Assembly: GCF_014705945.2 (NCBI RefSeq)
Contig: NZ_CP061538.1
Span: forward strand, 186,001 to 250,000
Source of the DNA: Rothia amarae
Lineage (GTDB): Bacteria; Actinomycetota; Actinomycetes; Actinomycetales; Micrococcaceae
DNA length: 64,000 nt
Direction: 5' to 3'
Shown here piece by piece: positions 50,097 through 58,877 of this stretch. The translations under genes were made by a program, and so were the position numbers. The notes under the pieces were generated by a model. It worked only from the letters and a program-made list of their open reading frames with translations, did no database searches and was not told the DNA's origin. Each line of letters starts with the position of its first letter. The first letter of the stretch is position 1.

Positions 50097-50162
50097 CGAG
50101 TGACCGTCTGAGCCTGTTTTGACCAGGTATACGTGGTCAAAACGAGCTACGCCGGTCACTCG
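50097..50162. repeat. Third, diverged copy of the 62-bp palindrome
   Basis: Ends in the same right arm (TGGTCAAAACGAGC, then GCCGGTCACTCG) as 17505-17570; the left arm has several changes, with TGTTTTGACCA kept. Between convergent fdhD and the membrane protein gene; a terminator role is possible. Confidence 0.85.
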
Positions 50163-50167
50163 GCTAG

Positions 50168-50560
50168 TTAGTCCTCTAATTCTGCTTCCAGACGCGCGGT
50201 GTCAGACGCCCGAACTCGGTTCATCTTTTTCACGGCGCCCGTCCCACCGATAAACGCACCAAGGAGTCCTCCGGCAATTGCTCCTCCTATCAAGAGCGGG
50301 AAGAGTTCAAAATTTGAGGTTTGGCGGAGTACGACGTTGTACAAAATTCCCACTCCTTGAATCAGCTCCAGAACGACGACGATCGCTAAGGTCCCAGGCA
50401 GAATAATGGGTTTGGGGCGAGGAGCATAATGTTTACTCCACCCTTGGCCAAAAGCGATGCCAATTAACAGCGGGAAGAATACGAGTAGCGAGAGTAGCGA
50501 ACGGACGCCAGGAATGGTCCATGCCAGGACTGCTCCCATTGAGTAGAGCGTGTAGGGCAA
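50168..50560 (-). CDS. Small four-span membrane protein; start uncertain
   Basis: Up to 130 residues with about four hydrophobic spans (MGAVLAWTIPGVRSLLSLLV, LLIGIAFGQ, IILPGTLAIVVVLELIQGVG, LFPLLIGGAIAGGLLGAFIG), and a charged tail. It resembles the membrane partners of XRE regulators, often called DUF2178-like. The coding frame continues upstream past the TTG at 50560 with a plausible acidic N-terminus (EYVDDEYQEKIENQSNT) but reaches TGA without a start; so the start is lost or unconventional. It follows the HTH gene 50673-50888 in the same direction. Confidence 0.6.
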   Translation of the reverse strand: MPYTLYSMGAVLAWTIPGVRSLLSLLVFFPLLIGIAFGQGWSKHYAPRPKPIILPGTLAIVVVLELIQGVGILYNVVLRQTSNFELFPLLIGGAIAGGLLGAFIGGTGAVKKMNRVRASDTARLEAELED

Positions 50561-50672
50561 GGTACTGACGAAAACTGTATTTGACTGATTTTCGATTTTC
50601 TCTTGGTACTCGTCATCTACATATTCTTTGACAGTTCAGTATGAAAATCTCCAAAACGTTTGATGAGTGCGC

Positions 50673-50888
50673 TCACTGAGTTTCCTGTTCTTTCCCGAAA
50701 ATTTGTTCCACTGATTTCCCCAGTACCTGGCAAATTTCTAATGCAAGGTGTACAGAGGGCGAGTAATTCCCTTTTTCGATATTTGCAATGGTCTGCCGAG
50801 AGACTGCAACTTTTTCTGCTAATTCACTTTGTGAAATATCGTTCCATCGCCGCCACCTACGGACTGAGTTAGGGGGTTTTTCATCCAT
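50673..50888 (-). CDS. XRE-family HTH regulator (YozG-like)
   Basis: 71 residues from ATG 50888. One HTH domain: RRWNDISQSELAEKVAVSRQ, TIANIEKGNYSPSVHLALEI, CQVLGKSVEQIFGKEQ. Typical small regulator that pairs with a membrane protein, here the one at 50168-50560. It is divergent from the molybdoenzyme gene and shares its 295-bp upstream region, so it may control both. Ribosome site is weak; the longer frame reaching to 51116 is AT-rich non-coding-like and is rejected. Confidence 0.85.
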   Translation of the reverse strand: MDEKPPNSVRRWRRWNDISQSELAEKVAVSRQTIANIEKGNYSPSVHLALEICQVLGKSVEQIFGKEQETQ

Positions 50889-51183
50889 GTTTGAGAAAGT
50901 TTCTTCGTAGAGTGTTTTCTTTAAATGTAAAGAATACTTTCCATTTAAGCAAGAAAAATTGCCTTGTGCTTTGAAATCGTCAAGAGAACAAAAGAAAAGT
51001 ACATTCTTCCAGTAAAAATACATGCTTGAGCTTGTACTGATGTACGCGAAAATGTACAGAAACCCCAGGCAGCGTTCCGACGTCTCCCCCTCCTGTGACT
51101 TCATTTTCCTGATCAACCTTTCGCAGTCTCTAAAAGTTGCTAGAACCTTAATTTCCCCTCAGCAACCTGCTAGATTTGAAAGT

Positions 51184-53490
51184 ATGAATGCGCCTCACGA
51201 AACCTCAACACTCCCTACGGTAAGTAGCGTCAGCGAAGTTGCTAACGCCTACGACTACCCGAAAATTGGACGCCGCGTAACTTCCGCAGCCGGACTCGGT
51301 GGCGTCTACCACGCCATGGAAATGGCAGGTAAAAACCGCGGACTTCTGCCCCTGCTGAAAATGAACCAGCACGGCGGTATCGACTGCCCTTCTTGCGCTT
51401 GGCCTGAGCCAAACCAGAATGACATGAACGTGGTCGAATTCTGTGAAAACGGCGCAAAAGCTGTTTCAGAAGAAACCACTCCAGACCGTGCCGACGCCGA
51501 TTTCTGGGCAAAGTACACCGTCCAGGAACTGCGTGACCAGACTGACTTCTGGCTGGGCAAGCAGGGCCGTATTACCGAACCCATGCTCTATGATCGCTCC
51601 ACTGGGGACGAACATTACCGCCCCGTCTCCTGGGAAAAAGCGTTCGCGCTCATCAAGGATCAGTTGAAGTCTCTGGACGATCCTAACCAGGCTGTTTTCT
51701 ACACCTCGGGCCGTGCGTCCAATGAAGCTGCGTATGCTTTTCAGCTTCTCGCTCGTCGTCTGGGCACCAACAACCTGCCTGACTGTGGCAACCTCTGCCA
51801 TGAATCAACCGGTGTAGCGCTCTCCTCGACTGTTGGTTTGGGTAAGGGCTCCATCACCATTAATGACCTTGAAACCACAGACTTGCTGATTTCAATCGGT
51901 CAGAACCCCGGCACCAACCACCCCCGTTCGTTGACTTCTTTCAAGAAGCTCAAAGAAAACGGCGGCAAGATGGTTGTTATCAACCCCATGCCTGAAACCG
52001 GTTTGATGGAGTTCAAAGAACCTCAGTCGGTCAAGGGAATGCTCGGTGTTTCGGAGAAGCTTGCCGACGAGTACTTGCAGGTTCGTCTTGACGGCGACCG
52101 TGCTTTCTTCCAGCAGCTCAACCGCGAACTTCTGCGCCGCGATGCCATCGATAAGGTATTCATCGAGAAGTTCACCTCCGGTTTTGATGCGACTGTTAAG
52201 CACCTGATGTCGTTGGACGACGCCGTCCTCGAACGCGGCTCGGGTATCTCGGCAACCGAGGTGAGCCGTATCGCGGACATGGTTGAAAAGGCTGAGTCTG
52301 TCATTGTTTCGTGGACCCTTGGCGTTACTCAGCACAAGAACGCTGTTTCCACTTTGCGTGAAGTTATGAACTTCCTGTTGATGACCGGCAACATTGGTAA
52401 GCCCGGTGCCGGTACCGCGCCTTTCCGCGGTCACTCCAACGTGCAGGGTAACCGTACCGTTGGTATCTGGGAGAAAATGCCTCCCCGATTCTTAGATGCG
52501 CTGCAGGATTACTTCGGTTTTAATCCTCCGCGCGAAAATGGTCTGGATTCAGTGGATTCACTGAAGCAGATTCGCGACGGCAAGAACAAATTCTTCATGT
52601 CTCTGGGCGGTAACCTGGTGCGTGTTGCCTCTGATACCTCGGCGGTTGAGCGTGGCATGAGTCAGCAGGAAATGACCGTTCATCTTTCCACTAAGCCCAA
52701 CGGCGCTCATGCTTGGCCTGGTGAGAAGTCGCTGATTTTGCCTGTGCGTGCTCGTACCGATGAGGACATCCAGGCAACCGGCCCGCAGAAAATTACCGTA
52801 GAAAACTCTGCTGGTGTGGTTTCCGCTTCGATTGGTAAGCGCACCGCGAATAATGATCTCAACCTCAAATCAGAGGTCGACATCATTTGCTCCATCGGTC
52901 GCGAGACCTTCGGGGACGATTTTTGGCAGCCCATGATTGACGATTACGGCAACATCCGTAACGCAATCGAGGGAACCATCATTGGTTTTGACCGCTACAA
53001 CGAGAGAATTGAACGCCCTGGCGGGTTCTACCTGCCTAACGGTCCTCGTCAGCGCGTATTCAACACTTCCGACGGTAAGGCTCATTTCTCGGTCAACGAG
53101 ACCAACGTTATTGACCTACCTGAGAACTACTTCTTGATGTCCACGGTGCGTTCACATGACCAGTACAACTCGACTATCTACGGTTTGGACGATCGTTACC
53201 GCGGTGTTCGCCACGGACGTCGTGTGGTTTTCGTGAACCCTGAGGATCTCGAAAAGCGTGGTCTGAAGGACGGCGACCTGGTGGATATCGTGTCGGTTTG
53301 GGACGACGGCGAACGTCGTGCGCCTAACTTCCGCGTGGTGGCTTACGATCATGCCCGTGACTGCGTGACCACGTACTTCCCCGAGGCGAACGTGCTGGTT
53401 CCGTTGGATTCCTCTGCTGAAGAATCCAACACCCCCGTTTACAAGTCGGTTGTTGTTCGACTAGAACCTTTGGGCATCAACATGATGTAA
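51184..53490 (+). CDS. FdhF/YdeP-family molybdopterin oxidoreductase
   Basis: 768 residues from ATG 51184. Signature start GGIDCPSCAWPEPNQNDMNV (Cys68, Cys71, Cys87), FCENGAKAVSEETTP, then the molybdopterin domains (SGRASNEAAYAFQLLARRLG, GQNPGTNHPRSLTSF, GNIGKPGAGTAPFRGHSNVQ) and the C-terminal dinucleotide-binding domain (MSTVRSHDQYNSTIYGLDDR). YdeP-type proteins are linked to acid resistance and the family is called formate dehydrogenase-like; the true substrate is unknown. FdhD is about 1.1 kb upstream. Its position with the HTH and membrane gene suggests regulation from that side. Confidence 0.92.
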   Translation: MNAPHETSTLPTVSSVSEVANAYDYPKIGRRVTSAAGLGGVYHAMEMAGKNRGLLPLLKMNQHGGIDCPSCAWPEPNQNDMNVVEFCENGAKAVSEETTPDRADADFWAKYTVQELRDQTDFWLGKQGRITEPMLYDRSTGDEHYRPVSWEKAFALIKDQLKSLDDPNQAVFYTSGRASNEAAYAFQLLARRLGTNNLPDCGNLCHESTGVALSSTVGLGKGSITINDLETTDLLISIGQNPGTNHPRSLTSFKKLKENGGKMVVINPMPETGLMEFKEPQSVKGMLGVSEKLADEYLQVRLDGDRAFFQQLNRELLRRDAIDKVFIEKFTSGFDATVKHLMSLDDAVLERGSGISATEVSRIADMVEKAESVIVSWTLGVTQHKNAVSTLREVMNFLLMTGNIGKPGAGTAPFRGHSNVQGNRTVGIWEKMPPRFLDALQDYFGFNPPRENGLDSVDSLKQIRDGKNKFFMSLGGNLVRVASDTSAVERGMSQQEMTVHLSTKPNGAHAWPGEKSLILPVRARTDEDIQATGPQKITVENSAGVVSASIGKRTANNDLNLKSEVDIICSIGRETFGDDFWQPMIDDYGNIRNAIEGTIIGFDRYNERIERPGGFYLPNGPRQRVFNTSDGKAHFSVNETNVIDLPENYFLMSTVRSHDQYNSTIYGLDDRYRGVRHGRRVVFVNPEDLEKRGLKDGDLVDIVSVWDDGERRAPNFRVVAYDHARDCVTTYFPEANVLVPLDSSAEESNTPVYKSVVVRLEPLGINMM

Positions 53491-53506
53491 ATCTGGTGAG
53501 GCGCTA

Positions 53507-53546
53507 GAAAAGCCCGGTTCCGTTGCAGGCGGTGCCGGGCTTTTTT
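53507..53546 (+). terminator. Rho-independent terminator of the molybdoenzyme gene
   Basis: AAAGCCCGGTTCC / GGTGCCGGGCTTT stem with a G-rich 9-base loop, followed by TTTTTG. Good match to the classical type. Confidence 0.9.
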
Positions 53547-53572
53547 GTGCTGTTTGGGTTCCGGAAAGAAGA

Positions 53573-53632
53573 GGGTCACTAAATCAGTGAAAGTGCACTT
53601 AAATAAGTGCACTTTCACTGATTTAGTGACCC
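53573..53632. repeat. Perfect 28-bp palindrome, 4-base loop
   Basis: Arms 53573-53600 and 53605-53632 are complementary over 28 bases around AAAT. It follows a classical terminator and lies 25 bp from the end of the convergent GAPDH gene, so it may terminate that one; but no U-tract is seen. Confidence 0.9.
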
Positions 53633-53657
53633 ATTAGCGGTTGGCGCCCGCTAATCC

Positions 53658-55103
53658 CTAGCCAACTTTGGGGAAAGTCGGCACGGTAGCGCCAGCCATC
53701 TTCTCTACCACCCGGATAACCTGGCAGGAGTAACCGAATTCGTTGTCGTACCAGACGTAGAGAATCGCGGTTTTGCCGGTGACGATGGTTGCCAAACCGT
53801 CAACAATGCCCGCGGTGCGTGAACCAACGAAATCTGTGGAAACAACCTCATGGGAATCGGTGTAGTCAATCTGACGGCGCAGCGGGGAACGCAAGGAGGT
53901 CTCGCGGAGCAATTCGTTGAGAGCGTCCTTAGATTCAGGAGCTTTCTCCAACTGCAGGTTCAAAATCGCCATGGAGACATCGGGGGTGGGAACGCGAATC
54001 GCGTTACCGGTGAGCTTGCCCTCCATCTCGGGCAGAGCCTTCGCTACTGCCTTAGCCGCACCAGTTTCGGTAATGACCATGTTTAGCGCTGCCGAACGTC
54101 CACGGCGGTCGCCCTTGTGGAAGTTATCAATGAGGTTCTGATCATTAGTGAAGGAGTGAACGGTTTCTACGTGACCGTGAACCACGCCGAATTCATCTCC
54201 CATGACCTTCAAAACGGGGGTGATGGCGTTGGTGGTGCAGGAAGCGGCAGACAGAATCTGGTCTGAATCAGTAATGATGTTGTCGTTGACTCCGCACACG
54301 ATGTTCTTCAAATCGCCCTTACCGGGAGCGGTGAGCAGAACGCGGGAGACACCAGGGCACTGCAGATGCTGGGAAAGACCTTCGCGGTCACGCCAGCGAC
54401 CGGTGTTATCTACAACGATGGCATTATTGATGCCGTATTCGGTGTAGTCAACGGAGGCAGGGTCAGAGGAATAGATGAACTGAATGGGTGCACCGTTCGC
54501 TACGATGACGTTGTTCTCTTCATCCACGCGGATGGTTCCGCGGAAGGCGCCGTGTACGGAGTCGCGGCGCAGGAGGGAAGCACGCTTGTGAAGGTCATTC
54601 TCGCCGTTCTTGCGCACCACAACAGCACGAAGGTTCAGGCTTGAACCGGAGGAGCGTTCCAGCAGGATGCGAGCGAGAAGGCGCCCGATGCGACCAAAAC
54701 CGTAGAGAACGACGTCCTGCTGAGCTAGCTCGACTTCGCCCTTCTTGTCGACGACCTCAGAGAGTTCGTTGCGAAGCCAACCTGCAAGGTCATCTGAACC
54801 GGATTCAACGAACTTGTGCCAGAGCTGGGCAATGCCGATGGAGCAGGGGCCAAGGTTGAGTGCAAGGAGCTCGTTGAGAATGGCGAGGGAGTTCTTGGGG
54901 TCTAGCTCTTCGTCATCAATCTGACGGGCAAAACGGTGTAGCTTGAGAATCTGAATGACAGAGCGATTGACCAGTGAGCGGCCGTGGATGCTTACCACCA
55001 CGCCGTTTTCACGGTTGAGTTTGCCGATGAGCGGAATCATCGCTTCGGCATCAGCCTCGCGGTCGAGCCATTTTTCGTGTGCGTTTTCTAGCGCAGTGGC
55101 CAC
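53658..55103 (-). CDS. gap: Glyceraldehyde-3-phosphate dehydrogenase, long form
   Basis: 481 residues against the usual ~335. The first ~125 are a helical extension (LENAHEKWLDREADAEAMIP) found in some actinobacterial GAPDHs. The NAD fold begins at VVLYGFGRIGRLLARILLER, the catalytic Cys289 is in SAASCTTNAITP, and NEFGYSCQVIRVVEKMA closes the domain. Oxidises glyceraldehyde-3-phosphate with NAD(P) in glycolysis or gluconeogenesis; which direction is not clear. An inverted repeat lies in its upstream region. It is divergent from a PfkB kinase. Confidence 0.93.
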   Translation of the reverse strand: MATALENAHEKWLDREADAEAMIPLIGKLNRENGVVVSIHGRSLVNRSVIQILKLHRFARQIDDEELDPKNSLAILNELLALNLGPCSIGIAQLWHKFVESGSDDLAGWLRNELSEVVDKKGEVELAQQDVVLYGFGRIGRLLARILLERSSGSSLNLRAVVVRKNGENDLHKRASLLRRDSVHGAFRGTIRVDEENNVIVANGAPIQFIYSSDPASVDYTEYGINNAIVVDNTGRWRDREGLSQHLQCPGVSRVLLTAPGKGDLKNIVCGVNDNIITDSDQILSAASCTTNAITPVLKVMGDEFGVVHGHVETVHSFTNDQNLIDNFHKGDRRGRSAALNMVITETGAAKAVAKALPEMEGKLTGNAIRVPTPDVSMAILNLQLEKAPESKDALNELLRETSLRSPLRRQIDYTDSHEVVSTDFVGSRTAGIVDGLATIVTGKTAILYVWYDNEFGYSCQVIRVVEKMAGATVPTFPKVG

Positions 55104-55400
55104 TGAAAAACCTTCTTCCTCGATCGAACGCCTTTGTATCGATCGGTTAGCGTGCAGGAGGATCTTATTCGTTCAAAACGCACGATGTGTCTGCACACGT
55201 TCGAGACGTTTTTGAATCGAATTGCACATCAAGCATAACTGGTTTGGGCGGCGTGTTCTGTATGTTTCAGGTGCTGTGGGGTATGAATCTGTTGCCGGTG
55301 TTTTGTCTGTTTGGTCTTGTGTGGGGGAGTGTGTGAAGTTGAGAGATAACACAGACGGTTTTCAGACATAACCGCACCTGCGCACGGGTAGAATGTGAGC
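55104..55400. promoter_or_regulatory. Divergent promoter region of gap and the PfkB kinase
   Basis: TTCAAAACG (55172-55180) pairs with CGTTTTTGAA (55207-55216, one extra T) around GTGT-CTGC-ACAC (55187-55198). This could be a repressor site for gap. TAGAAT (55389-55394) six bases before ATG 55401 suggests a leaderless kinase mRNA. Confidence 0.45.
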
Positions 55401-56342
55401 ATGCTGACAGTTATTGGCGAAGCCCTTATAGACGTTGTAAATAAGCCCCACCAGCCGTTGCAGGCGCACCCGGGTGGTTCCCCGATGAATGTGGCAGTTG
55501 GGGTCTCTCGACTGGGCCATGACGCGGAGTTCATCGGTCGGTTTGGTCGCGATGAACACGGGCAGATGATCGTGGCTCACCTGAAAGATTCAGGCGTGAA
55601 AATTCCGATTTCTGCGGATGACAAGAAAACCTCTGTTGCACAGGCAAATATTGGTGAGTCTGGCGCGGCTGAGTATGAGTTCGATATTGACTGGTCGCTG
55701 GAATCTGCCCAGGATGAGCTTGCTTATGCTACGCGCCACTCCACCGCCGTCCACGTGGGGTCTATCGGAGCCATGTTGGAGCCCGGTGCATCTTCGGTAG
55801 TTCAAACGGTGAAAGATGCCGCAGAGACCGCGCTTATTTCGTATGACCCAAATTGCCGACCCACTATCATCCCGGATTCTTCGCAGGCTCGTGCGTGGGC
55901 GGAATCGGTGGTGCCGCACACCGACCTCATCAAAGCATCCGATGAGGATTTGCTGTGGCTGTACCCGAATCGCTCTATCGAAGAGACCGCACAGGCATGG
56001 CTTGAAAAAGGCGCCTCGTTGGTAGTGGTGACGCGCGGTGAGATGGGAGTGTACGCCATCAATTCCTCCATGGCTCCTTCTGGCGTTGAGATTCCCGCCT
56101 TTCGGGTTGAAGTTGCAGATACGGTAGGCGCCGGTGATTCTCTCATGGCAGCACTTATTGCTTATTTGCTAGACCGAGACATTGAAGGGGCCGCTGCCGC
56201 TGAAAAGCTGGCTGCTCTCTCTGTTGATGAGCTGAAGAAAATGCTGACCTACGCCACAACCGCCGCAGGTATTACAGTATCGCGTGCTGGTGCTAACCCG
56301 CCCTCGCGCGAAGAGCTTGAAGAAGTACTAAGCCAGGGTTAG
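55401..56342 (+). CDS. PfkB-family carbohydrate kinase (fructokinase-like)
   Basis: 313 residues from ATG 55401. Start MLTVIGEALIDVV, N-terminal PfkB signature HPGGSPMNVAVGVSRLGHDA and the C-terminal one with the catalytic Asp in VADTVGAGDSLMAALIAYLL. The pattern PGGSPMNVAVGLxRLG and FIGRFGRDEHG is that of fructokinases, but other sugars are possible. Stand-alone gene. TAGAAT lies six bases before the ATG and no ribosome site is clear. Confidence 0.88.
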   Translation: MLTVIGEALIDVVNKPHQPLQAHPGGSPMNVAVGVSRLGHDAEFIGRFGRDEHGQMIVAHLKDSGVKIPISADDKKTSVAQANIGESGAAEYEFDIDWSLESAQDELAYATRHSTAVHVGSIGAMLEPGASSVVQTVKDAAETALISYDPNCRPTIIPDSSQARAWAESVVPHTDLIKASDEDLLWLYPNRSIEETAQAWLEKGASLVVVTRGEMGVYAINSSMAPSGVEIPAFRVEVADTVGAGDSLMAALIAYLLDRDIEGAAAAEKLAALSVDELKKMLTYATTAAGITVSRAGANPPSREELEEVLSQG

Positions 56343-56387
56343 TTTCGCTAGACTTAACCCAGTAATGAAACTTACCTAAGGAGAAAC

Positions 56388-56912
56388 ATGCTTGACCGCC
56401 AGCCTTACCAAGATTTGCCCGAATTGCCTACCTTCGAGCTTCGTTCCAGCGATGTAGAAGACGGCGGATTGGCCGAAGACTGGATGCTTTCAGCGAAGAT
56501 GGGAATCGAAAAGGGTACCGATACCATGCCGCAGCTTTCCTGGAGCGGTTTTCCTGAAGAAACCAAGTCATTTGTGGTGACTTGCTTTGACCCGGACGCC
56601 CCTACCCCTTCAGGGTTCTGGCACTACAGCGTGGCTAATCTTCCCGTTTCTACCACTTCCTTAGAGCGCGGTCACGGCGATCAGCTCCCTGCAGGTGCTG
56701 TTGCCCAGAAGAATGACGGCGGCTCCTTGGAATTCACCGGCTTTGCTCCTCCTGCCGGTCACGGCGCGCATCGCTACACCTTCTGTGTCACCGCCGTAGA
56801 TACCGCAAAGTTGGATGTCGACGAGAACACCACCCCCGCCGTCGTCAATTTCAATCTCTTTACTCACGGTATTGCGCGAGCATTCCTTACCGTGATTCAC
56901 GAAGAAAAATAA
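56388..56912 (+). CDS. YbhB/YbcL-family protein (PEBP, Raf-kinase-inhibitor-like)
   Basis: 174 residues, full length. VVTCFDPDAPTPSGFWHYSV, then NDGGSLEFTGFAPPAGHGAH and the end VNFNLFTHGIARAFLTVIHE are the phosphatidylethanolamine-binding-protein pattern with the DPDAP and GxHR ligand pocket. Bacterial members bind anionic ligands; their role is unknown. ATG 56388 follows AAGGAG. It ends 3 bp before the next gene, so they form one operon. Confidence 0.92.
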   Translation: MLDRQPYQDLPELPTFELRSSDVEDGGLAEDWMLSAKMGIEKGTDTMPQLSWSGFPEETKSFVVTCFDPDAPTPSGFWHYSVANLPVSTTSLERGHGDQLPAGAVAQKNDGGSLEFTGFAPPAGHGAHRYTFCVTAVDTAKLDVDENTTPAVVNFNLFTHGIARAFLTVIHEEK

Positions 56913-56915
56913 TTC

Positions 56916-57731
56916 ATGATCAAGCTGATCGCCAGCGACTTAGACGGTACGCTGCTGGGAAAAGATTTTAGGTTTCGCCCCCGCACGCTTGCCGCTTTAG
57001 AGGAAGCGGCGGGTGCCGGTATCGACATTGTGTTCGTGACCGGTCGCCCGCACCGCTGGCTGGATCCGTTGCGTGATCAGATGGAACATGACGCCTTTGC
57101 AATTTGCTCTAACGGCGCGGTGCTCTACCACCTAGGTACCGATGAGGTGGTTTCCACTGAGCTGACAGATATGAAAGACGTCGCCGCTGTGCATCCCACG
57201 CTGGCGGCAGAATTTCCTGAGGCGTCTTTTACCCTGGAAACAATGGACACCGTATTTATCCAGGGGAAATACGAGTACGGTCCGGTGCTAGAGGGAGCCC
57301 AAATAGTTGAGGGTTCATTCGATGAAGTACTGGAGCGCGCGGACGGCGTCGTGAAATATCTGATGCAGGTGGACGGCGCTGACCCCGAGACTCTCTATTG
57401 GCGTACTTTGCCTTTGGTGGAGGATTACCTTGCTCTCACCATCGGAATCAACGGTGTTCCGTTGATGGAGATGGCACGCAAGGGCATGCACAAAGGGCAG
57501 ACGCTGGCAAAGTTCGCCAATGAACGCGGCATTAAAGCTAGTGAAGTCATTGCTTTTGGTGACATGCCTAATGACTTAGAAATGTTGCAGTGGGCGGGGG
57601 AGGGCTACGCCATGGCATCGGGATCACCGCGGCTTATTGAAGCGGTGGGTAGAACCTGCCCTCGATTTGATGAGGACGGCGTGGCGCAGATGATTGAGCG
57701 CGTTGTAGCTAGTCAGCCCAAAGTTATTTAA
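56916..57731 (+). CDS. Cof-type HAD hydrolase
   Basis: 271 residues. Motif I SDLDGTLLGKDF, motif II VTGRP, motif III lysine in MARKGMHKGQTLAKFA, and motif IV GDMPNDLEML are the Cof/IIB set of sugar-phosphate phosphatases. Substrate is not known; related enzymes act on flavin or sugar phosphates. It is 3 bp after the YbhB gene, probably co-translated. Confidence 0.92.
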   Translation: MIKLIASDLDGTLLGKDFRFRPRTLAALEEAAGAGIDIVFVTGRPHRWLDPLRDQMEHDAFAICSNGAVLYHLGTDEVVSTELTDMKDVAAVHPTLAAEFPEASFTLETMDTVFIQGKYEYGPVLEGAQIVEGSFDEVLERADGVVKYLMQVDGADPETLYWRTLPLVEDYLALTIGINGVPLMEMARKGMHKGQTLAKFANERGIKASEVIAFGDMPNDLEMLQWAGEGYAMASGSPRLIEAVGRTCPRFDEDGVAQMIERVVASQPKVI

Positions 57732-57862
57732 CTGATGCAGCGTGGGTAAGTATGCGTTCCTTAACCGGAATATTGCCTAATGAAGGGTCAGTTTTGGGTA
57801 TTTATGCAATAAAAATCTTCTATAGTCGAATCTAAGTTACTGCCCGGTAGTAAGCTAGGAGT

Positions 57863-58672
57863 ATGCATATTTTCGGCAAACCTGTCCCCTTTACCGCATC
57901 TTTTGAGCCCTTTGCGCATCGCGGTTTTGCGCTGGACGTACCCGAAAATACTATTGCCGCTTTTCAGAAAGCAGCGGCGCTGGGCGTGCGGTGGATGGAA
58001 ATTGACGTTCATACTACCTCCGACGGTGTCGTCATCGTTTTTCATGACTCCACCCTCAACCGGATGGTGGGAATTTCTGGGAAGGTCTGCGACAAAACGT
58101 GGACTGAAATTCAAGCTTTTGATTTGCCAGGCGGCCACAAAATTCCCACGTTAGAACAAACGCTGGTTGAGCTCCCCGAGCTTTTCTTTAACATCGATGT
58201 GAAGGACGACGCCTCAGCGCAAGCTCTGCCTGAGGTAGTGGCAAAAACCGGGGCAATAAATCGTGTTCGCATTGCTTCTTTCTCAGAGAAGCGCAGAGCT
58301 GCGACCGTCAAAAAAATGCGAGCACTTGCACCAGATAGCGTTATTAAGACCAGTGCATCTGAGCTCGCTATGTATGGATTTTACGTAGCGGCGCATACCG
58401 TGCCCGCGTTGTGGCCTGTGATGAAACGGCTGGCAAGTCCGTTCTTCGAAGATTTTGAGTCAATGCAGATTCCACTGACTTATAAGTTTTTGGGCAAAAA
58501 CTTTACGGTGGTTACTCCCCAACTGGTACAAACCGCCCACCGTTTCGGGTTGACCGTGCAGGTATGGACTATCGATAATCCTCAGGTAATGCGTGACCTA
58601 CTCGAAATTGGAGTGGATGGCATCGTGACCAACCGATCGGACGTTTTGCGTGAAGTGTTAGACGCCGCCTAA
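57863..58672 (+). CDS. Glycerophosphodiester phosphodiesterase
   Basis: 269 residues. Catalytic motifs FAHRGFALDVPENTIAAF, WMEIDVHTTSDGVVIVFHDS (Glu/Asp/His) and VQVWTIDNPQVMRDLLEIGV, all typical of GDPD (UgpQ/GlpQ type). No signal peptide, so cytosolic: hydrolyses glycerophosphodiesters to glycerol-3-phosphate. TAAGCT (57851-57856) lies six bases before ATG 57863; the AGGAG between them is one base from the start, too close to act as ribosome site, so the mRNA is likely leaderless. Confidence 0.93.
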   Translation: MHIFGKPVPFTASFEPFAHRGFALDVPENTIAAFQKAAALGVRWMEIDVHTTSDGVVIVFHDSTLNRMVGISGKVCDKTWTEIQAFDLPGGHKIPTLEQTLVELPELFFNIDVKDDASAQALPEVVAKTGAINRVRIASFSEKRRAATVKKMRALAPDSVIKTSASELAMYGFYVAAHTVPALWPVMKRLASPFFEDFESMQIPLTYKFLGKNFTVVTPQLVQTAHRFGLTVQVWTIDNPQVMRDLLEIGVDGIVTNRSDVLREVLDAA

Positions 58673-58828
58673 AGTTCTATTTCCGAAAAACATGAAATCC
58701 CAGGCTTTTCCCAAGGTCTATCAACCCTCTTACAAGGTAAATGGGGTTATATATAAGTAACGGTTTGAGAGAACCGAGCTGAGAAGCGAAATGTGTGTGA
58801 GTGATTCACCGTTTCTGTAGGTGAATCA

Positions 58829-58866
58829 GCAAATGGTCGTGCTGGGGAGCGCGGCCATTTGCTTTT
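58829..58866 (+). terminator. Terminator after GDPD
   Basis: GCAAATGGTCGTGC and GCGGCCATTTGC form a stem (with a small bulge) followed by TTTT. A smaller hairpin GTGATTCACC / GGTGAATC lies just before. It is 12 bp from the end of the convergent uracil permease gene and may work for both. Confidence 0.8.
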
Positions 58867-58877
58867 AACGTGAAAGG

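Noticed and set aside
50889-51116. N-terminal extension of the HTH regulator
   Set aside because: The extra residues are Cys/Phe/Tyr-rich AT-derived sequence; the HTH domain starts cleanly at ATG 50888.
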